Assembly: GCA_002811645.1 (NCBI GenBank) | Contig: PDIP01000132.1 | Coordinates: 1 to 25,978 of the forward strand | Length of the DNA: 25,978 nucleotides | DNA from: Corallochytrium limacisporum | Taxonomy: Eukaryota > Opisthokonta | Reading direction: 5' to 3' | Shown: one piece after another, positions 1 to 8,469 of the stretch | Layout: every line of letters starts with the position of its first letter | Position numbering within the stretch: position 1 is the stretch's first letter | Notes under the pieces: model-generated | The model's database searches: none | Told to the model about the DNA's origin: nothing | What the model saw: the letters and a program-made list of their open reading frames with translations, nothing else | Program-made: the position numbers and the translations under genes

Positions 1-15
1 CCTAACCCTAACCCT
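1..15. repeat. telomeric CCCTAA repeats
   Basis: The window opens with about two and a half copies of CCCTAA, followed by a T-run and unique sequence. This is the C-rich strand of a TTAGGG telomere and sits exactly at the end of the sequence, so the contig appears to reach the base of a telomere. No other CCCTAA array is seen inside the window. The tract is short, so the rest of the telomere was probably trimmed or not assembled. Confidence 0.85.
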
Positions 16-73
16 TTTCCGTGCTCCGTGTACTAACGCAGCTGTCCTTGAAACAAATTGCAGGGCTGAAGGC

Positions 74-103
74 TTTATTTCGTTCGGAGTAGAGCAATTT
101 ATT
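74..103 (-). terminator. candidate poly(A) signals for the 145-aa gene
   Basis: Two AATAAA hexamers on the minus strand (complement of 74-79 and 98-103) lie 110-140 bases downstream of the stop of the 145-aa gene. The assignment rests on the hexamer alone, which is common by chance in AT-rich DNA. Confidence 0.3.
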
Positions 104-215
104 TGCTTAGGCCATTCATGGAAACTCTATCTAGATAGTGTCGTATGCACAAGCCTGCCGTGAAGGCCCGGAATGTGAGCACACCTGCCGGTCACAACCA
201 TGTGCAAAATGTGAT

Positions 216-653
216 CTAAACGTTTCTGCAATAGATAGGAGAAAAATCGTTTAGATTGTCAGAAAATCGGGCATAGACTTGGTTGCCGTCAGGGCCGTTA
301 GCTACGCAGGCGTAGTAGGTTTTTCCAGCGTCCACGTCACGATGAGCCGGGGTCAGGTCACTGGATCGGTGATCAGTCGAACACCATGCGACGTTTAGTT
401 TAGACTTGCTGTTGGCATATTTGTGGGTATACTCGTGCCCCGAGTCCAAACTACCTTCTACGTGACACATTTCAGAGTACGTATGCCCATTGCACCATTT
501 CTTTGCGGCAACCCCACCACATCCCACGGCACGGAAAATAAGAGAAATTTTAAGATTCGGATCAGCACTGATATTTTTTACCTTTACATCCTTCGATGCC
601 ATGACGCTCAGGATGGCGAACATAGCAATGAAAATAGCCTGGAAAATCTTCAT
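216..653 (-). CDS. small secreted six-cysteine protein (orphan)
   Basis: This 145-residue protein has a classic signal peptide: a Lys at position 2, a hydrophobic core at about residues 4-18, and a likely cleavage after Val-Met-Ala near residue 19. The mature part of about 126 residues has six cysteines (45, 54, 63, 91, 116, 142), enough for three disulfides, and alternates short hydrophobic strands with polar turns, suggesting a small beta-rich extracellular fold. The start ATG is in good context (ACCACC before it) and the stop is TAG. I do not recognise the family. It is the outermost gene, reading towards the telomere only about 0.2 kb away, with a TATTTAAGG box 147 bp upstream. Secretion is well supported; any function (effector, adhesin, inhibitor) is open. 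Confidence 0.75.
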   Translation of the reverse strand: MKIFQAIFIAMFAILSVMASKDVKVKNISADPNLKISLIFRAVGCGGVAAKKWCNGHTYSEMCHVEGSLDSGHEYTHKYANSKSKLNVAWCSTDHRSSDLTPAHRDVDAGKTYYACVANGPDGNQVYARFSDNLNDFSPIYCRNV

Positions 654-800
654 GGTGGTCTAAATGTCGGGGATTCGGGGTTGATCAGAAAACTGAATAT
701 GTGAATATGACGAGACGGTCGAGGATGCTTTTTGCGGTGTGGCGTACTGGGAGTAGATTGTTCCTGCGCGTTTAAAATCTCTAGATACCATTGAATGGAG

Positions 801-809
801 CCTTAAATA
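801..809 (-). promoter_or_regulatory. TATTTAAGG TATA-like box of the 145-aa gene
   Basis: The minus strand reads GGTATTTAAGGCTCC here. The same nine bases occur upstream of the 444-aa gene and the PhyH gene and, with two changes, upstream of the 321-aa gene. It ends 147 bp before the ATG at 653. Confidence 0.5.
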
Positions 810-3286
810 CCTCCCGTTCAATATTCCTGTCGTTGGGATCGGTCGATCCCATGCATGTGGATTTTCGCTGGGAATCTTGACTGCTCCATTCACAACTACA
901 TCAATCATTCGGTGTTGAAAGCGTGGCCCCTCTATTTCCATTCCTTTGCCGTTGTCATTAGTAGATACCTGAGCAACTTGTTAGATTTAACTGAGATAAA
1001 GACGTCTGATCATGCTATGTTATTGTGGCATGTTAGTCGTTCAAATCAGATGCTCTTTCTGGTGAACAGGATGTACAGTTTTGTGACCTCCAACAATTCT
1101 ACGGAGTCACCACCCTTGGCTACTGGATAGTGTAGCAAGACGACTGATCAATAGCGGGTTAACTCTAGTTGTATTCGGGTAAGTTTGGCAATTGAACCCC
1201 TGACAAGGATGAGACCAACAACGTCGGCTACACCAACGCCTTTCGTTTAGGTATGGTGGCACAATCCCGTTATGGCAAATCCCTTCAACCACTTGGACAT
1301 ACAATGAGAAATTCAGTCTGCAAGAAAAGTTTTAAAGAAATTTTCTTGCAATCCACTTCCTACTATAAGTCCTACCACAGAGTATGTCATCCATCTCGTA
1401 CGGACTATTATGCTTTACCAATAGAATATTTATTTAATCCATACCATATGTTCGATTCATTTGTCAGTGGCGGAAAGGTCATATGTTTATACATCTGTAA
1501 AGAATCAGATTTCAAAATATTTGTAGATTGTCTATCCCAGCGGATAAATGAACATGTATATTTGAATATTGTAAATCATGAGTTCTACTGGATTAGACAA
1601 ACCGGAGGGTGGTACCATCCATACCTAGATGGACACCTAAATTATATCCTATTGCGCAGATGGATTGGTCGGAATGGTTTGACGTGCGCATTGCGCGGGC
1701 GACCGACATTTCGGACTTCGGGGGAACACTACTCTTCACACTAGGTCGGAAGAGACGCGTATTGTTTGACATGGTCATCCTCACTTCCGCATTACTCAAT
1801 ATCATCTGGTGCATCATGAACATACAATGTTATTTACCTTTAGATTGCCAGCTAAGTGCCGCCCACTTGGCTGTATTTTGTTCCCGACGTCACTACTTCG
1901 TTTGGGGCACAAATTGTCCGATTATGGACAACCCCGATCTGAAACGGGACAAGTAATCCTGTGAAAGTTCACTGCCGGCTCGGTGCATAGATACGAGAAA
2001 GGAAGGGGAAACAGGGAAAAGGGGGTTACGGAGGGGGAGGAAGGCCTCCAGGGCCCAATGGCATGACTGAGACCGTCCCCGCTGCTCACGCCAAACACGC
2101 ACTCACTCACCCATCCAGCCTCTCACTCACTAACAAAACCACACGAGGAGGGCGGTGAACGGATTGAGTTTTATAGGTATACATGGAATGGTGAACAGTG
2201 CTGGTGGCAAGAAGTTCTGTGGCGTGGTAACCGCATTCTGCTGAGCTTACGAAACGATTAATGACACGATGATTACGGCAACTGCAGAATGCCGGTAGGA
2301 TGCCAAAGGGTCATATAGCAAGGTGTTCGAATGTCAGAGATAACCAAGAATGGCTGAGTGTATACGTGTCGGGAACCGTGAAGGTCGCACTATTGATTCC
2401 CCTCATTCTGTGTTGAGTACGCTGTACACTTTTTGGGTGGGTCCATCGAGGGTGTTGTGGATGTATTGGTGTCATCATCTTAGCACACGCAGCGGCAATA
2501 CTTTCGCAGGTACTAATAGCTATCTGGTCTGCCCTTGTCTTACTACAAATGCCGCTTCCATCACCGAACAATCTAGTATCCTGTTCGTGCGCGGTGCCAT
2601 CTTAAGACAAGCGTAGCTGGAATCTGGTCGTGGCAGGGTCGAACTGTCCATGGATCCTTGTGTCACTTCGCTCTCTCGTGTCACGGTTTACGGGAATAGA
2701 CAAGCAACAGGATACAACTGCTATTGATAACTTTTGCGAGAACCAAAAACAGTGGGTTCCATCTGCGTGTTGCAGTTTATCTTGAGTCGATAGTGTCTGA
2801 TCGTTGCGTGGTTGAAGCACGATCCCATCTTCCAAGAGTTCGCTTGGGAACTATGTCATGTACTCTTTCCCACCAACAACGGTTGTAGGAAATATCGGGT
2901 AACCAACTAGAATCTCTAGCGTCCTAAACCACGGTGGACCTTCAAAGGACACGAAGACCCGTCGTGGGACCTTCCCGCCGATCTTGGTGCGCTATGAACA
3001 GCCCAAAAGCAGTAAAATCTCTATGAGCCGCATGATAATGTCTGCCAATCCATTGTTGCAAATTGTTCTGGACATCGTACAAAAAAGTAATAGCGAGTAG
3101 CCTGACAGTGCAGAGGAGGGTCGAAATGGGAGTGAAAACTCCTTCGCTGTGGCGTGTACACATAGCGCTATGGGAACAGATTGACACAATGACTGAAGTT
3201 GACCGTTAATGGAAATTGATGCGCTCTAGTATTAGGTTGAGTTTGGTTTTTACCGTCGATACACTCAATGCCTCAGAAAGCGAATC

Positions 3287-3295
3287 TATTTAAGG
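3287..3295 (+). promoter_or_regulatory. TATTTAAGG TATA-like box of the 444-aa gene
   Basis: The sequence reads TCTATTTAAGGGATTCC and ends 75 bp before the ATG at 3371, a plausible position for a TATA element with a short leader. It is an exact nine-base match to the boxes before the 145-aa and PhyH genes. Confidence 0.55.
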
Positions 3296-3370
3296 GATTC
3301 CTCCAGATCATCAGACGCAAAGGTCCCAACGTATGCAATACCACTTAGAGTTCTGCTCAAGAAAGAAGTC

Positions 3371-4705
3371 ATGTACTGTCATTTCCTGAATATTCCCCTT
3401 GCCGCCACTATGTTGGTTCATATGGCCCATGCTGTACCGACGAGCTTCGCAAAAGAACAGATGGAGCTTCCAGCATCTGTAAATGAAGATCTTGGTTTCG
3501 GATCTTGCTATCCTGCCAGTGATTCCTGTACTAACGAACTCTTGAAGAAAGGTTACTACTACGACCCTGCTGGCATCTATGCTTTGCAAACTGGTACATG
3601 CAACACTACTCCTATCGCTATAAAACTGGTTGAGGAGAAAAACAACCTTGAAACTTATATTCTGAAGTACATTGGTAACTTCATCTGGCAGGGCCACGGT
3701 ATGACTGCCAACGACAAGTCCTGGTGGTCCGCCATGTTCAAGTTCACCAGTATCTTCGGTCCGCTCCTGCAGGCTCCATTTTTCGACAAGTCTATCTCTG
3801 TCTCTGATCTCTCCGACTACCGTGAAGAGCTTGCCAACGTGCTAACCGGAATGTCCCCCGATGAATGGCCCTGCGCCACCAATGCGACTGGCCAGGTTGA
3901 TAAGGTGCCATATTACATTTCCCTTGGACTGCACAACGGCGCCTTCCTGCCGAGTCCTGAGCCAACTCAGGTGCAGACCAATTGGTGGACCCTTGACTAC
4001 ACGTACCAGCCGGTTGATTTGCAGTACGCACCTAACGGCAACAATTCGCCCGAATGTGATTCTAAGAAAATCGCTTACTCCCAGAGTGTGACCAATACGA
4101 CGTCAATTTCGACCACTGATACGATCTCCAATGGCTACGAGTATTCGGAAGAGTTTAAGGTCTCTGCATCAGTCGAAGGATCCTTGTACGGAATGGACGT
4201 TGGCCTTGAGGCTTCCCTCACATCTAGCTTCACCGAAAGTGTGCAAACCACGTACAGTACCACCACCAACCAGGAGCTCAGTACCACCACCCAGGTGACC
4301 CACGATGTTTGTGCCCACCTGCCACCGGAGTCGTTCACCAATGTCACTCAGTTCGTACAGCAGATCCACGCCACTGTAGGTTACACCAATGATGTCCAAT
4401 ATGAGCAAGAGATCGAAGTTGTACCGTACGTATCCACAGTCGGTGTCAATAATCACCACACTACTCTACGAGAAGTTATTGCTCTAGTCAACAAGGCGGC
4501 GGGTTTGCTCGGTGTTGACCTCTCTGACATGTTCCAGAACGTCATCACCACTGCAAGCGTCACAGGCAAATACAAGGGCAAGCAGGGTCTCCAGGTCTCC
4601 GTTGACATTAACAGTTGCAGTGCCGCTGATGTCAACAGGTCCTGCACCCCTGAGGAGGCGCTTTTGTACCCACCTTCGTACCGTGCACAATGTGGAAGCT
4701 GTTAG
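3371..4705 (+). CDS. secreted aerolysin/ETX-MTX2-like protein
   Basis: The 444-residue protein starts with a hydrophobic signal peptide (about residues 1-21, cleaved near Ala-His-Ala). The mature chain has ten cysteines (46, 53, 77, 168, 229, 314, 416, 425, 441, 444), suggesting five disulfides. An N-terminal part to about residue 230 contains aromatic-rich segments. Residues 235-310 are two Ser/Thr-rich alternating stretches around a Val/Ala/Gly-rich amphipathic segment (about 262-285). This is the pattern of the membrane-insertion hairpin in aerolysin-family beta-pore-formers, and the beta-rich continuation with a Pro-Pro turn near 318-319 also fits. Known members oligomerise on membranes and form beta-barrel pores, although many eukaryotic homologues are not toxic. 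The family call rests on pattern only; secretion is well supported. An alternative is an unrelated beta-rich secreted protein. The stop is TAG. It converges with the ABCG gene. Confidence 0.6.
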   Translation: MYCHFLNIPLAATMLVHMAHAVPTSFAKEQMELPASVNEDLGFGSCYPASDSCTNELLKKGYYYDPAGIYALQTGTCNTTPIAIKLVEEKNNLETYILKYIGNFIWQGHGMTANDKSWWSAMFKFTSIFGPLLQAPFFDKSISVSDLSDYREELANVLTGMSPDEWPCATNATGQVDKVPYYISLGLHNGAFLPSPEPTQVQTNWWTLDYTYQPVDLQYAPNGNNSPECDSKKIAYSQSVTNTTSISTTDTISNGYEYSEEFKVSASVEGSLYGMDVGLEASLTSSFTESVQTTYSTTTNQELSTTTQVTHDVCAHLPPESFTNVTQFVQQIHATVGYTNDVQYEQEIEVVPYVSTVGVNNHHTTLREVIALVNKAAGLLGVDLSDMFQNVITTASVTGKYKGKQGLQVSVDINSCSAADVNRSCTPEEALLYPPSYRAQCGSC

Positions 4706-5454
4706 AGGATGAGACTGCCTATGGTTTTCTTTTGCACGCAACGGCCTCCGAACCATATTCGTTGTCGACTAAGTTTTCCTGAATGAGTTCGAACGGGTTT
4801 GGGGTAACTAGAGATTCAATATTTGGTGCCTAGTCTTAAGAGCTCAAGTGCTCGAGTTTCTGTTAGGAGCGTATCCTCAGCAATTCAATTTTGGAGCGCC
4901 ATCTCAAGAGGAGAAATGTGGACGTTCACTTCACATCATGAGCGCAATTTACCATGATATACGCATCTGGTCCAGTTAAACTCCACTTTTTCTCAACCTG
5001 TAGTGAATAAACGCACCTAAGCTCAGCAGATGATGTGTTCTGGTGCCGGCCGAAAATATCGGACAGTGAGAATCTGTCAGCCACAACCTTTTTGGTAACT
5101 CTAGCTGGAGGCGAGAATTAACAAGGACTATACCGAGGTACCAACATAAATAGTCATTTGCAAATGGCCTTAGATACTTCCGTTCCGTGACTTCAACACT
5201 ACAGTCAAGTACACGATTGCACGAGCACACTTCTTGGGCATCAATCACAGACAACAAGTCCTGTATTCACGGGACGGAAAACGTCGCGGTTTCTCAAACA
5301 AAGGGAGCTCATGGCTCTAAACCTCCCTCAAAACCTCGCTTGAATCTCTCCTTTGGAACCGATCCTGGGAGTGTTGCTCCTCAATGCGACTCTCTAGTGG
5401 GAATCCTATGGTTCCAAAAATTGTTGGAAGATTTATTTGTACGCGACTGTCGCA
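4706..5454. other. convergent intergenic region
   Basis: These are the 3' flanks of the 444-aa gene (+) and the ABCG gene (-). The region holds a plus-strand AATAAA at 5006-5011, far (300 bp) from the 444-aa stop, and a minus-strand AATAAA close to the ABCG stop. No gene or repeat is seen. Confidence 0.5.
5432..5437 (-). terminator. candidate poly(A) signal of the ABCG gene
   Basis: AATAAA on the minus strand lies 17 bases after the TGA stop (5455-5457). Its close spacing makes it the best-placed polyadenylation hexamer in the window. Confidence 0.4.
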
Positions 5455-8400
5455 TCACAGGGAATCGCATTCGGTTGACTCTGAAACTGGCATGACGCGA
5501 TTTGTGCGGTATCGTTGGTTCACGTCAAATGCAGCATAAATGATCAGAAGTGTAGGTAAGGCCACAAGGTATATGGCATCGTATGGAAGATCCACGGTGC
5601 CGTAACCTAGAGGGCTATAAGTGAAGATTCCGGTTGTCAGCCAACAGTGGAATGCACCCATGACCCGCTCGTCGCAACCTATGGAGGAAGGATAGAGAAT
5701 CATCTGGGCGGTCATGCGCATACCCATAGCGTACGGGTTCAGCCGGAGGATGACTACTGAGAATATGGGGCCGAAGGCAGCCACGGGTATAAGACCACCC
5801 GAACATGCAAAGCACAAGATGAGGACAACGGTCACTGCCGCGAGCCAATTATACGGTCTCGCCCGGCCGCCAATAATTGCGATCATGGTGGAAAATGTAA
5901 ACATTCCACACAACCAGATGGCGGCCATAATCGACAGAGTGGGTACCGCTTCATAGTGCGGCAACGAGCTTGTCGCCAAGAAGAACGGAATGGCTCCGGC
6001 ATATACGGACAAAGCGATGGCTACACTTTCACGATGGATCAGGCCGGCAATAAATCGCATGAGGGTCATGTCCCCTTTGATACTCTCAGCTGCGTACTTG
6101 GGGAGGTGAAGTCGGAACATATTCGTAAATTGGCGGATTATCAGGCTGCAGGCAGCAGCAGTGGTGACCATCAAGATTAGTGAAGGCATAAATGCCATAG
6201 CCTTCTCCAAGGAGGTCAGTGTCCCGCCCAAGAAAATGAGCCCAAGACCTATTCCAGTGATAAGAGAAACGAAAAGTGGCAGAAACATGAATGCAAGACT
6301 CTCCACTCTGATCATCTCGTACTGCTCCAGAGAGTAGCGACACAACCATGAAATCGCTCCTGTTTCAGATGACACACTTCGTGTTTGCTTTGTACTGCTG
6401 CCCTTTTGGCCAGACCCAGTCACTTTCGAACCATCGCTGTTCCTTTCCAAGTCAATAAGTACAACTGTGCCATGTCTTCCGGTTGTGTCATGCTCTGAAC
6501 CCCTCCCAGACGTTTCGAGAGTCTGTTGTGTCCACGACAATGATGTCTTTTGTCCCATTATAGACCCTGGTACTGACAAGGAGGGTGAAGTTCTTCCCTC
6601 TACCAATGAGTTCTGCAAGCAAGCTCCGCTGTTCATCTCCTCGGCTGCGTCCAGGGCATCAACATTCAGAATGTCATGGCAAGTTGAATTGAACCTGAGT
6701 AGGGGTACGGTTTGTGAATTTTGCAAACAATCAAGGATAGCATCCGCTGGAGCGCGTTTGAACCGGTTGATCATGAGCTCCAAGGAAGAAGATTGTGACG
6801 GTGAAGCTGAGACTAAAGTCCCACTCAAGGCGCTTGCACTGCCGGAATCGTCGGTGTCTACAGAGTTCGCGGCCTGCAGGGCCACATTCTCGTAGTACAG
6901 AGTAGTATGCTTACGGCAGCCTGTAAAGTCAATATATCCATCTCGCATAATCATGAGGCGGTCAAATAGTTGATATATCTCATCTCGGGGCTGATGTACT
7001 ACAACAAGAACAATGCAGTTGCGCGTTCGAGCAATGTGGCGCAGGCGCAGAGCTAGTGAAAGCGCACTACTCGCATCCAGTGCCGAAGTTGGTTCATCAA
7101 GAACGAGTACTTTTGGCTGCTTGAGCAGCTCTTTGGCCACTGCAAGCCGCTTGGCTTCACCACCGGAAAGGCGCTCCACTGGTGTATCCAAAACGTCAAT
7201 GAGGCCCATTTCCGCAGCTAACCTATGAAGGTGGTTGACAGCTAGCGGCCCCTCACAGGACTGCCCAATGTTGGGATAACAGCGCAGGTGAGCATGCACG
7301 AGGGTCTCCCGGACTGTCAGCGTCGGGATCAGGTACTCCTGCTGGCGCACGTACCCAGTCATGGCTTGTAAATCCGGCTGCGATATGGAGTGAAAGCTTT
7401 GACAGCCGTACCATATGGCACCAGACTGCTGCAGTCTACGTGATGTCAGATGACCGATTAAAGTTTTGAGCAAGGTGGTCTTTCCGCAGCCTGACGGTCC
7501 AAGTATGGCGGTCATCTGTCCTGGCTCGACAGAGCCGCTAATGCCGTTCAGAATAGTCTTATGAGGCCGCTTGCCTCTTTCAGCTTCGTTCACAGTAGAT
7601 GTCACGTGCTGCATGACAGACACCTTAGGGTCTTTGAATGTAACTGTCATTGCGTCATGGGTAAACACCGCAGGAGGACAATCAAATTTGGATTCAATTT
7701 GCACGGGAACCATCCGATTCTGGTCAATTTTCCGTCGTAAGAACGGGCCTACCAGCAATGAGTGCAAAATTCTGTGGTACCACGCAGTGTTAACATATCG
7801 CACATTTTCAGCAGCTAGGTTTATCTTTCTGTCGTTGTTGGCCAAGACGGTGGGCGGTGCGAGTAAAAGCTCTTGCCATAAATGGGTGACACCTCTTACC
7901 ATGGTATAGCCGAAGAGCACTAGCAAAGCTAAAGTCATGGTCATGAGGCTTACGATACTGAGAAAGATGTAGGCGAAGAGTGTGAAGCCTAAGCTGTTGT
8001 TGTCGACATTCCAGGCGGGTCCAGTGATATCGGCTAGGTAGTATGGGCATGTTGGATTACATTCCATCATATGACAGGTGTCTTGAACCGACTGGATGTC
8101 CTGTGCGTAGCTTAGGTCGGAGTTCATGACTGCCAAAGACCATGCTCCAACGGAACTGAGCCATTTGCTGAAGAAATTTCGTGCTGTTATCTCCTCAACA
8201 ACCTGACCGTCAGTGTCACGATACTGCACTGCGAAATCCGAGGGAAGGCCGAGTCTGATCGTTTTCTCCCGCTCCGCGACAATGTCAGCGTCGTAGAAGA
8301 GGTTGAGAATAATTTCCTGACTATTAGCAGACATCGGGCTTAGCACATGACTTGCGCATGACGCCTGAAAAACGTAGTAGGGCGCAGGTAGTTCGGATGA

Positions 8401-8466
8401 AACTTCGTTCTCGATATGAGCAAGATGTAAACTACGTTCGATTTTGCGCAAGATAATGTCACGCAC
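5455..8466 (-). CDS. ABCG half-transporter, downstream part of a stop-split hydrolase-ABCG fusion
   Basis: This 1003-codon frame begins directly after an in-frame TAA. Residues 1-110 are the C-terminal end of the upstream pectin-acetylesterase/Notum-like domain, including the SCASH motif with the probable catalytic His40. A cysteine cluster (131-140) and a transmembrane helix (about 160-190) follow. The ABC nucleotide-binding domain has Walker A GPSGCGKT (323-330), Q-loop (375-376), signature LSGGE (433-437), Walker B with Glu458 and H-loop His491, all intact. A Ser-rich linker (about 530-715) leads to six predicted C-terminal helices. The layout of extracellular domain, helix, NBD and membrane domain recalls the ADP1 and plant ABCG24/28 types. 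The substrate is unknown; ABCG proteins usually move lipids or hydrophobic compounds. The first ATG in this frame is at 8334, beyond His40, so independent translation would lose the end of the hydrolase. Confidence 0.85.
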   Translation of the reverse strand: MRDIILRKIERSLHLAHIENEVSSELPAPYYVFQASCASHVLSPMSANSQEIILNLFYDADIVAEREKTIRLGLPSDFAVQYRDTDGQVVEEITARNFFSKWLSSVGAWSLAVMNSDLSYAQDIQSVQDTCHMMECNPTCPYYLADITGPAWNVDNNSLGFTLFAYIFLSIVSLMTMTLALLVLFGYTMVRGVTHLWQELLLAPPTVLANNDRKINLAAENVRYVNTAWYHRILHSLLVGPFLRRKIDQNRMVPVQIESKFDCPPAVFTHDAMTVTFKDPKVSVMQHVTSTVNEAERGKRPHKTILNGISGSVEPGQMTAILGPSGCGKTTLLKTLIGHLTSRRLQQSGAIWYGCQSFHSISQPDLQAMTGYVRQQEYLIPTLTVRETLVHAHLRCYPNIGQSCEGPLAVNHLHRLAAEMGLIDVLDTPVERLSGGEAKRLAVAKELLKQPKVLVLDEPTSALDASSALSLALRLRHIARTRNCIVLVVVHQPRDEIYQLFDRLMIMRDGYIDFTGCRKHTTLYYENVALQAANSVDTDDSGSASALSGTLVSASPSQSSSLELMINRFKRAPADAILDCLQNSQTVPLLRFNSTCHDILNVDALDAAEEMNSGACLQNSLVEGRTSPSLSVPGSIMGQKTSLSWTQQTLETSGRGSEHDTTGRHGTVVLIDLERNSDGSKVTGSGQKGSSTKQTRSVSSETGAISWLCRYSLEQYEMIRVESLAFMFLPLFVSLITGIGLGLIFLGGTLTSLEKAMAFMPSLILMVTTAAACSLIIRQFTNMFRLHLPKYAAESIKGDMTLMRFIAGLIHRESVAIALSVYAGAIPFFLATSSLPHYEAVPTLSIMAAIWLCGMFTFSTMIAIIGGRARPYNWLAAVTVVLILCFACSGGLIPVAAFGPIFSVVILRLNPYAMGMRMTAQMILYPSSIGCDERVMGAFHCWLTTGIFTYSPLGYGTVDLPYDAIYLVALPTLLIIYAAFDVNQRYRTNRVMPVSESTECDSL

Positions 8467-8469
8467 TTA
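8467..8469 (-). other. in-frame TAA inside the hydrolase-ABCG frame
   Basis: The reading GGA-TAA-GTG-CGT sits between two parts of one hydrolase domain, in the same frame. TAA is used as a normal terminator elsewhere in the window (the PhyH gene), so the codon is unlikely to be reassigned. No GT donor lies in the 55 bases upstream that could splice it out neatly; a GTGCGT donor-like string begins just after it. Confidence 0.9.

Larger units (their letters stand above)
654..3370. other. 2.7-kb intergenic region, no convincing gene
   Basis: This lies between the divergent 145-aa and 444-aa secreted-protein genes. The longest ATG-started frame is 1253-1744 (+), 163 codons, in an AT-richer stretch. 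It has no recognisable domain, signal peptide or upstream TATTTAAGG box, and I treat it as probable chance or decayed coding sequence. No RNA gene is recognised. The two flanks carry the promoter boxes listed separately. Confidence 0.5.

Noticed and set aside
1180..1240. tRNA-like string on the minus strand (GGTTCAATTGCC resembling a B box, with an A-box-like element before it)
   Set aside because: The spacing is too short for an anticodon arm and neither the D stem nor the T stem pairs.
1253..1744. 163-codon plus-strand frame
   Set aside because: It has an ATG but no recognisable domain, signal peptide or promoter box, and lies in AT-rich sequence where its composition is compatible with chance.
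8467..8469. TAA as a reassigned sense codon
   Set aside because: The PhyH gene ends in TAA exactly after a SKI terminus, and other genes end normally in TAG and TGA, so all three codons act as stops here.
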